A stretch of DNA of 64,000 nt from Benincasa hispida (taxonomy: Eukaryota > Streptophyta > Magnoliopsida > Cucurbitales > Cucurbitaceae): positions 42,184,296 through 42,248,295 of the forward strand of contig NC_052350.1 of assembly GCF_009727055.1 (NCBI RefSeq). The letters run 5' to 3'. The notes under the pieces were generated by a model that was not told the origin of the DNA, searched no databases, and saw only the letters and a list, made by a program, of their open reading frames with translations. Shown piece after piece: positions 32,446 to 44,175 of this stretch (position 1 is the first letter of the stretch; the number at the start of each line of letters is the position of its first letter). The position numbers and the translations under genes were made by a program.

Positions 32446-35400
32446 CTCCCACTTGACCTAAAGCTAGTGGGGTGTACAATATAAAAGTCAAACTAATATA
32501 CAAAGTACACAAACAATAAACTAGGCATAACACGCCTAGTACAAATCTCCCACTTACCCTAGTCTAAACGCGACTTGTCTTATAGACCCATACTTCGTAG
32601 GTGACCCTTAAACATCTTACCTGTGAGGGCCTTTGTAAACGGATCAGCAACATTGTGTTTCGAAGCTATCTGCATGACAATCACGTCCCCTTGATGCAAA
32701 ATCTCTCATATGAGATGATACTTCTGCTCTATGTGTTTACCGCGCTTGTGACTTCTGGCTCTCTGGAATTAGCCATAGCACCACTATTATCACAATAAAG
32801 TATAATGGGCTTTGACATGTCTGGAACGACTTCCAAATATGTCAAGAATTTCCTGAGCCAAACAGCTTCCTTAGCAGCTTCACAAGCGTTACGTACACAA
32901 CCTCTATGGTGGAGTCAGTAATGCACCCCTACTTGGTGCTCCTCCAGACTACTGTCTCTCTATTAAAAGTGAACACTGATCCTGATGTGAATTTCCTAGA
33001 ATCCTTATCAGTCTGAAAATCAAAGTTTGTGTATCCTGTAAGGATCAGATACTTAGAACCATATACGAGCATGTAGTCCCTCATTCTCTGTAGATACTTG
33101 AGGATATTCTTAACGACAGTCAAGTCTAGTACATAACATCACATACACTAGGCTGCCAACAGTTGATGCATAGGGGATCCGTCTCATTTCCTCAACCTCT
33201 TGAGGTGTCTTAGGACATTGTTCCTTAGACAATATAACTCCATGCCTGAAAGGTGGTAAACCTCTGTTGGAGTTTTGCATCGAATACTTGACATGCATTT
33301 TGTCAATGTACGATGCTTGAGACAGAGCTAACATTTTGTTCTTTCAATCTCTAAAGATCTGAATTCCCAAAAAAAACTAAGTCTCTCCCAAATATTTCAT
33401 TTGGAATTGAGTCGCTAGCCAGTATTTAACTTCAGGCAGTAAACCTACATCATTCCTAATAAGTAGGATATCGTCTACATACACCACTAGAAAAGCTACT
33501 GAACTGTTGATGATCCTTTTGTATACACAAGGCTAATCAACATTTTCATCAAAGTCATAAAATTTGATCGTAGTATCAAATCTTATATTCCAAGATCGAG
33601 AAGCTTGCTTCAATCCATAGATGGACCGATTAAGCTTGCAAATCTTTTACTCTTGACCTTGAGTTATGAATCCTTCAGGTTGCTGCATATAAATGGTCTC
33701 CTCAAAATTGCTATTTAGAAAAGCAACCTTGACGTCCATTTACCAAATCTGATAGTCATAATATTAGGCAATGGACAAGAGGATCTGGATAGACTTTAAC
33801 ATGGCAACAGGTGAGAAAGTCTCCTCATAGTCGACTCCCTCAACTTGGGTATAACCCTTTGCCACTAGTCTAGCCTTGAAGGTTTGCACCTTCCCATCAG
33901 CAACCTGTTTTCTCTTGTAGATTCATTTTTAACGTATAGGTTTAACCCCATCAGGTTGATCTACAAGATCCTAAACTGAATTGAAGTACAGACTCCATTT
34001 CGAGATTCATAGCTTTGGTCCACTCATCTTTGTCAACATCCTCCATTGCCTTCTTATAAGACAATGGATCCTCAGTATCTCCTTCAGCTACCATAGCTAG
34101 AATTTCTGTTAAACCTATATAATGGACAGACGAGTTCACAACCCTCTCATTACGTCAAGGTTCCCTCAACACTTGAGGTGGATTCAACCTATTAGATGAT
34201 CCAACTTTAACAACTCTTGTTGTGGTGTGGGATTCTTCAACAACTCTTATTGAAGTTTCAATAGATTTCTTAGAAAGTTCATTCAACACTATTTTACTAT
34301 GGGGCTTGTGCTCCCTTATGTGGTCTTCTTCTAGAAAAGTAGTATTCGTCGACAGAAACACTTTATTTTTCTTAGGGTCGAAGAAGTATTCATCTCTCGT
34401 TCCTTTAGGGTATCCTACAAATAGGCACAGTTTTGAACGAGATTCCAGTTTCTTAGGATTTTCCTCAAACACATATGTTAGGCAACCTCAGATTCTGAAA
34501 TGATGTAAACTAGTTTTACGACCATTCCATAAATCTAAAGGTGTTCTCGTAACACAATTGGATAGAACACAACTCAAAATATATGTTGCATTCTGTACTG
34601 CAAAACCCCAAAAAGAATCAAGTAAGGAAGCGTAACTCATCATAGACCAAACCATGTCCAATTCCATGTACTATCAAATAGTTTTGGAATGTAAGATCCA
34701 AAAATTCTCCACCTCGATCGAATGAAAATGTCTTAATTGTTTTATTCAATGCATTTTCAACTTCGATCTTAAACTCTTTGAACTTTTCAAAGGATTCAGA
34801 CTTATGTTGCATTAAATAAACATACCCATATCTTGAATAATCATCAGTAAAGGTGATGAAATATTCAAACCTTTCTCTTGCTTTTACATTCATCGGACCA
34901 CAGAGGTCTGAATGTACTAGCTCTAAGGGTTATTTGGCCCTGTGACCTTTTTCAGTAAAAGATCTTTTAGTCATTTTGCCTTCAAGGCATGACTCACACA
35001 CAGGTAAAGAATTTTCTTCTAACTCACTTAGAAGTCCATTCTTTACTAATCTTTCAATCTTATTGAGATTGATGTGTCTTAATCTCAAGGGCCAAAGTTA
35101 GGCATTTTCTTTAGGAGAAATTCTAAGCCTTTTATTTTAAGTTACTATAGTTTTAAACATTTTAGAGGGATTTAGTTGCTAACGATCTTAGCACATAAAG
35201 ATTATCTTCGATATTTGCAGAACAAATATATACATCATTTTTATAAATAAACACTTTATTTACTTTAAAAGGAATAGTATAATTTTGTCTAACAGACATT
35301 TTACAGAAATTAGGTTCCTTTTCAAACTTGGAACCAAAAGTACATTATCTAGTATAACATATGATTTATGAAAACAAAATCGAAGTCCTCCCACTGTTGT

Positions 35401-35891
35401 AGTTAAGACGATGTGCCCAGTTTCAACCTACATCGTCATTTCCCCAGCTTCCAGTTGTCGCCAGAAACTAATTCTCTAAAATGAAGAACAAACATGATTA
35501 ATGACATCGAATAAATTATCAGGATGAATAATCATTCTCCACTAAACAGATTTCCAAAACAAGCAAATCATATTTACTTTGTTTGGCCTTCTTCTTTTCT
35601 GCCAAGTATTTGGGACAGTTTCTCTTCCAATGTCCCTCCTGGTTGCAATAGAAACAGATTCCCTTTGCAGCCTTAGCCTTCTTGCCCTTCTGAGCAATAG
35701 CTGGTAGGTTAGCTTTCCCCTTTCCACCTTTCTTCTTCTTCCATTTTTTGGTGCCGAAAGAAGGCACAAATTTTGTTCCAGAGGTCCAACCTTTGAAGAA
35801 CTTCTTAGAGGATAAAGCAACATTTGCTTCACCCTTTTGTTCCTTGGTTTTCATCAAGGATTGAAAGGTTTGTAGCTCGTTGAGCAAGGTG
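32446..35891 (-). pseudogene. TE8 pol: protease remnant, integrase, RT, RNase H
   Basis: The CCHC zinc knuckle is intact (CFYCNQEGHWKRNC near 35650), but the protease DSG is lost. Integrase block 34893-34618 has FSFDRGGEF with the second aspartate. It then jumps from HGI to a shifted GHGLVYDEL, removing the segment that carries the catalytic glutamate. The linker lies at 34472-34155. The RT YVDD box is still readable at about 33470-33485. Segment 33334-33110 and RNase H 33123-32929 follow with stops. In the sequenced state no long frame survives. Confidence 0.85.
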
Positions 35892-35896
35892 GTCAG

Positions 35897-37768
35897 TGAA
35901 GGAACCTTGTTAGGGTTCTTGAGCGGAACATAGGATTGTCCCTATTTTCTATTTTTCATAGAACAATAGTTTTACAGAGAAGAACATAAAAAGTATGCAT
36001 TTAATTCAACAATCACACATGCTTGAAAAACAAAATGTAGAAAAAGTAAAATGGGTTAGAAAACTCTTACCTTTGAAGAATGATTCTTTAATTGAACAAA
36101 TCCCCTCGTACTCCAAATGGGCACCACCGTGAAGGTAACCTTGGTATTTTCTGGATAAGAATCCAAGAGGATGTGGGGCTTTGACTATTTTAGGAGAGGA
36201 AGATATGAGAAAGAGGAAAAAGATAGGGATTTTCACATAACCTTTATGTGTTGAGAGAAAGACTCTTTCTATCGTTTCAAAAACTGCACAAATGAGGGAA
36301 AAAAATTTCATCCCACTCTCACGTCTAAGAAAGAAAAAGGTGTGGAGGGAGTTACAACTCCCTCTCGTAATTAGTTGTTCTAAAATAAATAAATAAATTT
36401 ATTTATTTAATATATATATAATGTTAATCAAAATAACATACAACCTATAGTTTCTATATTGTATCAAATACAATATAACATATAGTTTCCTTTCTCACAC
36501 CATAACATTTAATGTAAATCACAATTTACATTAAGTTTAACAATATGAATTCAATTCATATAATTAGTATTTGAATCATATTCAAATATTTATTTCCTCT
36601 CATTAATATTATAATGTATCAAATACATTATAGTAATTATATCATATGTAATTAAAATTTAAATTAATTATATCATACATAATTAATTAAATACCTCAAT
36701 TAATTTGAACAATTCAAATTAATCCAAAAACTGATTCTCATTAAATCTCGTTAAGCTATCGAGGGGACCTCATGGATCTGTAGCTTGAAGCTTCAATGGT
36801 ACGTGAATAATTAATTAAACACCATCCGTTAACTGTCGGTCACTCCACTAAAGATCGACAGCTGCACTCTTCGCACTATAGATATGTTTCTGTGTCCTTG
36901 GGTATAACCAATCAACAGTACAATGACCCTTCACAAATTACTCGTAAGTACAGTTATGCAAGAATTACCGTTTTGCCTATGTAGTTATATCTAACTCCTT
37001 AAGTACCACTAATACCTTTAATGAATAATAAATCATAGTCCAACTATGACCAAACACCTCTCGGGCCAGGAGAGGGTGTGGCGTCACATTATTCAAGCCC
37101 CGTAATCAAGAAGCAATTTATCTACTTACCCTAACATTGGGGAATGAGTGAATTCTCTCTCGTGTAGCTATGTTCCCAACTCTTCAATCAGACGAATCCC
37201 CAAAATGGTAGGTTTGTTGAGTTGACAATCTGGCCACTCTCACTTATACAAATCAAAGGACCGCCTTCATAGGTAGGAGTTCATAACTCATTCAAGATTC
37301 AGGTCATGTTACCTATGGTCATCTTGGTGAAATGTAAGTCTCTATTATAAACGACGTTATCTAATGAGACTAAATATTTCGTGGTCCGGTCTTATACAAA
37401 CTTCTTTGTATAGAATATCCTCTCTCACATATCTCCACATGAATGATTAGGATCAGATCATTTGTAGCACTTTACAACGATTGTAACATCTACAAAGCGG
37501 GCAAACTCGTAGTGTCACCAGGATAAGGTATTCAACCTTATCCATCTACTACAGACCATTTGGGTTATCACTTAAACATGATCCACTCGTACATCTTTAC
37601 TTACATGTGTAAGCTACAAGATAACCTTGGATGCTAGTTTATTAGTTTGTGGTTAATACAACTAATTTTGAAATAAAATATCATATATTTTATTACATAA
37701 ATAAAATATTTGTACAACACAATTACAAACTATAGGACCCTACAAAATTTAGGGCATCAACCCCAACA
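35897..37768 (-). mobile_element. TE9: solo LTR (1872 bp) inserted in TE8 gag
   Basis: It begins TGAAGGAACC and ends ACCCCAACA on the plus strand, the same ends as the TE2 LTR. A perfect 5-bp target duplication GTCAG lies at 35892-35896 and 37769-37773. Gag sequence of TE8 continues on either side in register (the LLNELQTF side at 35887, the NRIDYNL side at 37780). Confidence 0.95.
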
Positions 37769-37773
37769 GTCAG

Positions 37774-38314
37774 GTTATAGTCAATCCTATTCATAACAGC
37801 ATTGCTACGAAACTGTAGAAAACTTTTAGGTAAAGTTTCCAAGATAAAGCTAACCTGACTGCCTTCATCAATGATGGACTCATTCATCCACCACATTAAA
37901 GTAAACCATCATGTTGAAAACATGTTCTCTAACAGATGTCCCTTCTTGCAGACGGGCATCGAAGATGTCTTTGAGAGTGTTGTGCCCGAGTTGTGCAGAC
38001 AGTTGTACGAACATTCCCCTCAAGGACTCCATGATTTCATGGGTCGTGAGCATGAACTCATGCTTCTTGGCCAAGACTTCAAGAAGCCTTGCCAAGATGT
38101 ACGCTCGGGCCTTCTCGTTTACCCATGTCCATCGCTCGTATGATTCTCGAACATTGCAAGCAGCATTTGGAGCTGGAATGGAAGGACAGTCCTCCATTAG
38201 AAAAAATCGGAGTTCATCAATGATTAAGATGGTGTTGATTGTGTTTTTTCAACTTGTGTAATTATCGCCCGTTAGTTTGTCGGCAACAAGTAAATTTAGA
38301 GTCACAGAAGTCAT
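37774..38314 (-). pseudogene. TE8 gag, N-terminal half
   Basis: The minus-strand ATG is at 38314-38312. The 38197-37880 frame reads MEDCPSIPAP...RAYILARLLEVLAKKHEFML...EHVFNMMVYFNVVDE, the capsid of the same family as TE2 (7466-7161). It is interrupted by TE9 at 37768. Confidence 0.85.
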
Positions 38315-40632
38315 TATGAATAAATTTGTTGAAACCATACAAATTATTTATATTAGTATATTTTCATTTAACCATTTAGAAAAACCAATCAATTTCAGTA
38401 AAATAATCTAATGCACCCTAAGTGACATTTTTTTTTTTTTTTGCAAAGGTATTGTAATTAAAATGTGGGGTGGAGGAATCGAACCTCGAACCACGAGATT
38501 GATAGTATGAACACTAGCCATGCTCTTATTGACAAGTGACATCTATTTTACAATGATACTTTAGTGAGACAGGACAAAAGCGTAGGGTGATCAGGTGCCC
38601 CTTCACTGAAATGAAACAATCTCAACCAATAGACAGAACAACTTCTTGTTATTGTAATTATCAGTTACCATTGTTCGGTCCAAAAATTGTTAAACTCGCT
38701 TAACATTTATTGTAAGTATAATCCCTCATTGTAGATTCTGAAGTTCCGCCCTAATGAGCCAACTATAGGAAAAGACTGATTGGGGCAAAAACTAAAGTAA
38801 ACCCTTACCCATTTCTGGAGTTTGAATAAAGCATCATGCAAAAATGATATCCGTAGGGGGACACTCAAGGTGTCACAAGGTCGTGCATGAGAATTTACTT
38901 CAAACGAACGAGAAAGACCAAAGGATGTGTTGTCACACATCCTGCTTCCACTTACTATAAACACTCTCTCCATTCACCTTGTTATTGATCTATACAAACA
39001 CCATCCATAGGGGTACACTCAAGGTATCTCGAGGCCGAGTATAGAACTCACGATGTAAACTTTTAGGTTGAAACATGTAGAGGATAAAATGAAGTATCAT
39101 ATACCACATTTTTCTCTCACTGAGCGTTTTACCTAAGGTTAATAAACTTAGAAAAATCTGGCTACTGATTTTAACTAAGTGGATGTTTAATTTGCCCAAA
39201 AATAACATTTTCTTTGGATAGTTAAACAATATTTTATTAAGGTTTATTAAACACTTTAACAAACGTTAACCGATAACTGCATGCTTGTAACAAATCTATC
39301 TAATTCATCTTTCCAGTTAAGTTCCTAGGTAGGGGTGTAACATTTTCGTCAACTTAAATATCCTAGCCTAGATAGAACTAGCCTTAGAAGGTTCTTATAG
39401 ATACATTTGTTACAATGTTAATCTTTTAATCATAACCAATTTAATCCTATTAAACCGATTAAAAGATTAAACTAAATTTTTAATCTCATTAGAAAAATGA
39501 TCTTAGGTTTATATGATTCATATTTTAAAACTATTTTAAAAAATGAATTTTAACCTAAGGTTTACATGCAATTATGATTTATTGATTTTAATTTCTAATT
39601 TCTTTTTGTTATAACTATTATAAGCAAAAGAAATAAATTAAAATCATACATTGCATGTAAAGCATACTTAGGTAAATTTATAACGATTATAAATTACCCT
39701 AAAGTGGTGACATGCTTCATGCAATTTCAATTTATTACTAACATATATAACAATTATATACAATAGTAATGAACCAATTAATATCATACTTCAAACATAC
39801 ATTCATACTATATATTATAACTCTTATAATATAAATTATGCATGTATATGTTATTAATGCATGCATACATATATTATAATATTTATACTATATGACGCAT
39901 GAGCATGCTATAAAATTAAATCATGCAAATATATATATTATAAAACTTATAATATAAATTGTGCATGAAATTAAATGCATAACCTATGGTAGGATTTAAT
40001 ACCATATGACATACATTATGACATATAACTAAAAATATAAATCATACAAGATAATAGCCATTTGATTTGAACAGGTGAACCAGACCTTGAATCGCTCGAA
40101 CCAGACCACAAACCAGTCCAAAGGAACCCAAACAACTTGAATCGGAGAACCCATGAACCAAATTGGACCAGCAAGCCACGAACCGCACGCGAACCGAAGC
40201 TGGACTGCACGTCTTCTCCTTCTCAAAGCAAAGCGACGTCGTGCCTTAGCATCGCAACGCTATGGAGAAGATCATCGACCGTAGCATCGAACGTCGCGAC
40301 ACTACAGTACAATTGCCCACTGTACTCCTTCGAAACGCCATCGAAATTCGCCTCGATTTCTCCAGAACTTGACTGGGATCATCACGAACGACTCAACATA
40401 AAAATATAGACTCGATAACGATTTAATGCCCCAAAACATGGGCCCTTACAAAAAAAAAAAAAAAATTGTAAAACAAAAGCAATTAAATCTAAATGCCCAA
40501 TCCCAAAACATCCATTATTGCAAACAACATTCACAGACAACCATCACATGAAATATACAGAATGTTAAATCCCACCATTAAACTATAAAATCATTCTGAA
40601 TTTTTGGAAAAAATTTGGGCCAAAAAACCCCG
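38315..40632 (-). other. Leader of TE8 between primer site and gag
   Basis: It parallels the TE2 leader, including two TCAAGGT-containing repeat blocks near 38850-38890 and 38999-39040 and GCATCGCAACGC-like motifs at 40248-40310. A SINE is inserted at 38429-38533. The degenerate primer site is at about 40634-40643 (GGTATCATTG on the minus strand). Confidence 0.7.
38429..38533 (-). mobile_element. tRNA-derived SINE with 9-bp target duplication, in TE8 leader
   Basis: On the minus strand it starts GTCAATAAGAGCATGGCTAG, has a B-box GGTTCGATTCC (38475-38485) and ends in about 15 A. AAGTGACAT flanks it at 38420-38428 and 38534-38542. The empty site is visible in the TE2 leader near 7790. Confidence 0.9.
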
Positions 40633-40645
40633 CAATGATACCTAT

Positions 40646-41331
40646 TGTAGGAATCATCGAAGGTCCTTGAGCGGAACACGGGATCGGACCCAAACCCAAA
40701 ATTTATAGAATCATAACTTCACAGCAATCATACAGAATTATGTATCTAATTAAAAACAACATGCTTGGAAGAAAATGCAGAAGAAGTCAAATTTGGGTTT
40801 CAGAAACCCTTACCTTTAAAGATCGTTCTTCAATGGAATCACTTCGAACTAAAAGATACCACCACGACAGAAACCACTGTATTCTCTAGGTGAGAATCTA
40901 GGAGGAGTGTGTGCTCTGACTATTTTGAAAAAGAAAACTGAGAAAGATTAGAAGAGATGAAGATCAGAACTATTATGTATCTCTCTGTAACTAGAGAAGA
41001 AGAAGGAAAAAATAAAAATCAATTAGAATGCCCACTCCTACACATTATAAGGATTGAGAGAAAAATGGGGAGGGAAACCTCACAATAATTCAAAAGTAAA
41101 ACTAAAATTGAAAAATTAATTTTAATTTATGATAAAACTATTATATATATATAACTACCTTAAAGGAAAATTATTTCAAATGGTAAAACTGTTGAAAATA
41201 TTTAATTTTATAAATATTTTGGTTAATTTTTTATATTCAAATATTTATTTTCTCTCAAATAAATTTTGTATTATAATGTATCAAATACATTATAGTAATT
41301 ATATCATATATAATTAAATTAATTATATCAT
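40646..41331 (-). repeat. Partial 5' LTR of TE8
   Basis: It aligns with the last ~700 bases (element sense) of the TE9 LTR, starting at TGTAGGAATC on the plus strand next to the primer site. It is cut at 41331 by a SINE head. Confidence 0.8.
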
Positions 41332-41460
41332 GTCAATAAGAGCGTAGCTCAACTGACATAGTGCTTATATGTGAGCTCGAATAAAAAGGTTCGACTAATT
41401 AGGAGTGTGGCTATACTTAGGGCTAATCATTGAACACTCAAACTTCTACTTAAAAAAAAA
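41332..41460 (+). mobile_element. tRNA-derived SINE
   Basis: The head GTCAATAAGAGCGTAGCTCA matches the SINE at 38429-38533. The A-box TAGCTCAACTG lies at 41345-41355, a B-box-like GGTTCGACTAA at 41388-41398, and the 3' end is A9. No target duplication was found, and it abuts the cut TE8 LTR. Confidence 0.75.
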
Positions 41461-44175
41461 CCCTCAAACATCCTCCAAAACTAATCACTTTCTTCTCACT
41501 AGTTGTCAATAGAACAAATAGAAAATCATCCCATACCTACTTTGCGCATAGGATTGCCGAGTTGCATCGCCTGCAACGTGTTTAATTAGAAAGCCTGGCA
41601 AAGGTGAAGGGCAATTGTGTGGTGCTCCATATTTTGGGATGATGAGAGTGGATGGATCTTTTGCCATTGGATTCGCAATTTTCATGGACACCATCTCTTC
41701 TTTCCCTATGCCATTGTCAAGCAAAACTTGAATATTTCCTCTCTCCCTCTGATGTTTCGAAAAAAAAAATAAACATATTAATATTGGAAAACAAACTTTT
41801 TAAAATAAAAACTATATATTTTAAACAAACTAATCAATTTGAAATCTTATCAAGATTTCATTTTGATTCCAATTATAATCAACAAATTGATCAAATTTAA
41901 ATTTTAAAAATATGTTCGATAAATTTCAAATTTGTTTATTTGAATTTGGACATTTAAATTTTTTTTTATCCCAAATCAAATTATACAAAGACTAACTAAG
42001 TAGACCTTAAATCAAATTTGACCATATTCGAAATAGTATCCCAAATACCTTTTGAAAAAAAATGTAAAATTCAAATTCAAACCATCTAAATGGATCTCAA
42101 AGTAAGAAAGCTTGATACAATTACGTTCAATCCCAAATCAAATTTGAGCAGAACTGCAAAATTAAAAGGAACAAATATTGTAAGAATTTGAAATTGAATT
42201 TGTTATTATAGAAACTTTTTATTCAAATATAAGTCTAATGGTATGGTTTACATAAAAAAAATGTCGCAAAAAAATAAGCACATTTTAAAGTTCCATATTA
42301 AATAACTTTGCATCTCAAACATAGACTTCCTAAATTTATATTAAATGCACAACACTCCAGACAAATCATTTAACTCCACAAACTAATCAACTGTCTAAAC
42401 CAAACTCCAAATTTAATCATTAAACTCAAAATTCCAAACGCCCCTAAAATGATAGAAATAGGGTTCAATGACTGAAATTAATGAAATGTTAAAAGGAATT
42501 TATGCCACTGTCTATTCTTTAAGATCAAAAGAATCCCCATCGTTGTGTACATATGACATGTATACTGAAGTTGGAGTTTCAAATCCTCCACATTGCTATT
42601 TCATCAACCATCCAACACTCCAAACAAGCCATTGAGGGGATTCAACCAGAGAAGGATAGAGATTATGTTGTACCCCAATCAACACCAATAATCTAAATTT
42701 AAACACATCTTAAATTCTGCTGCCTTATCACCCTTTCATTTGTACTCTTCATAAACAAAAAAGTTGGGAAACAATTAGTTCGACCATTAATATCAATACA
42801 AGCAATCTAGTTGACTGTAGTGCATCCCTTCCTTCTGGATCACAGAATAATGATAGTTCTGCTACCAAAAAGCCACATACATGAGGGATAAATATGGATC
42901 AACACCACAATAGACACTCCAAAGCTTTTGCTCATTTATACACCTGTTCTAAAATAACAGGTATAATTTTCAGCTCAAAAGACTGATTTGTGTGTGTGCA
43001 CGCGTGCTCAGATGTGTGTACTTTATCATATTCGTCAACAATAATCGCGAATCCACATAAATTAAATTGGGAACAAAAAAATGAAGAGGAAATTAAGTAT
43101 ATTAGTAGATCTGGACAATGTCATAACGGCAATTACTTCGACCTTCTCATCTGTTTGAAGGAGACAACTGCAGAAATTGAATTACTCTCCTTGGATGCTT
43201 GAGCTGTCCCTGAAAAGGTCTAACTAGGCCAAACAATCATTCATTTGGTTTGCGGTGTTTTTCCTTAACAAAGCTTCAGGTATGGAAGGGACAATTTGTT
43301 GCCTATATTCTTCTAATTTCTAAACCCACCAAACAGAAAGCAATTGGGATTAACCTGATGAATAATGAAATTTTTTTATAGGCAATATTTACGAGTCTTA
43401 TATTACACTTTCAAGCCAAACTATCATATGACCATATGATACCAAAAAGGAAAGTAAAAAAAAAATGAAAAAGAAGAATTTGAGAGAGAGAGAGAGAGAG
43501 AGAGATCAAAATTTCCACCAATAAAGGCTGGTATGCAACCAAAAATTAAGATTTTTATAACCTGTAAGGCCAAGAGCCGCCAGTGGAATATACTGGAAAA
43601 TGAGAAAAGCTTTCATGTTCCTGCAAGGCCAATGACAGCAGAAACAAAATTTTGGTATGTTAGAGCGCATGTTACATCCCTTTTTTCATAAAATATTTCA
43701 AAGCAAATCTAGGTTTCCCAAAGTTGACAAATCTCTTTGGAGAGACACAGAGAACCATAAAGTTATATATCACAATTCACAAAAGAAAGTATAGAAAATG
43801 ATACATTAGAAGATTCACCTATTGAGAACTCAAAAATTGTCTTTTTAGGAGGAAAATTTTGTTTATTTTAAAGATAACGTTATCGTAATCACCAGCAACT
43901 TTTGAAAATTAAAGTAGAGTTTGATATTTGAAAATTAAAGTATAGTTCACAAGTAGATTATCATCTGCCAAAACTGCTCAATGAAAAAATAAGTAGCCTT
44001 TATTTCAACGGGGCATCTGGGAAGGGACAAACAGGCCCAAACTAAAAAGATTCAAACATACCAGATGGATCAAAGCCGCCAATGAAAAGCTCAACAATAT
44101 CCTACAGAAAAGGTGGATGAAAAACAAAACTGCTAGCAGCGTACTTCTTCCCTTGGGTTTTGAGGATGGGAAAAA
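41461..44175. other. Intergenic region 3' of ARMC8
   Basis: AT-rich. One GC-richer island at 41506-41760 is open on the minus strand for 72 codons (41724-41506). The reading (KIANPMAKDPSTLIIPKYGAP...) is unlike low-complexity sequence, but I recognise no family; it may be an exon relic. A (GA)n microsatellite lies at 43483-43504. The last few hundred bases are the probable ARMC8 3' UTR. Confidence 0.4.

Larger units (their letters stand above)
31651..41331 (-). mobile_element. TE8: Ty1/copia element of the TE2 family, truncated LTRs, with nested insertions
   Basis: On the minus strand there is a partial 5' LTR (41331-40646), a primer site, a leader with a SINE, gag from 38314, solo LTR TE9 inside gag, and protease, integrase, RT, RNase H and a partial 3' LTR (32445-31651). 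Both LTRs are cut at their outer sides: the left at the inverted repeat, the right at a SINE. Confidence 0.88.

Noticed and set aside
38429..38533. Possible tRNA gene (B-box GGTTCGATTCC)
   Set aside because: No cloverleaf can be drawn; poly(A) end and target duplication show a SINE.
41332..41460. Possible tRNA gene (TAGCTCAACTG and GGTTCGA)
   Set aside because: The spacing and missing acceptor stem do not fit a tRNA; it matches the SINE head at 38.5 kb.
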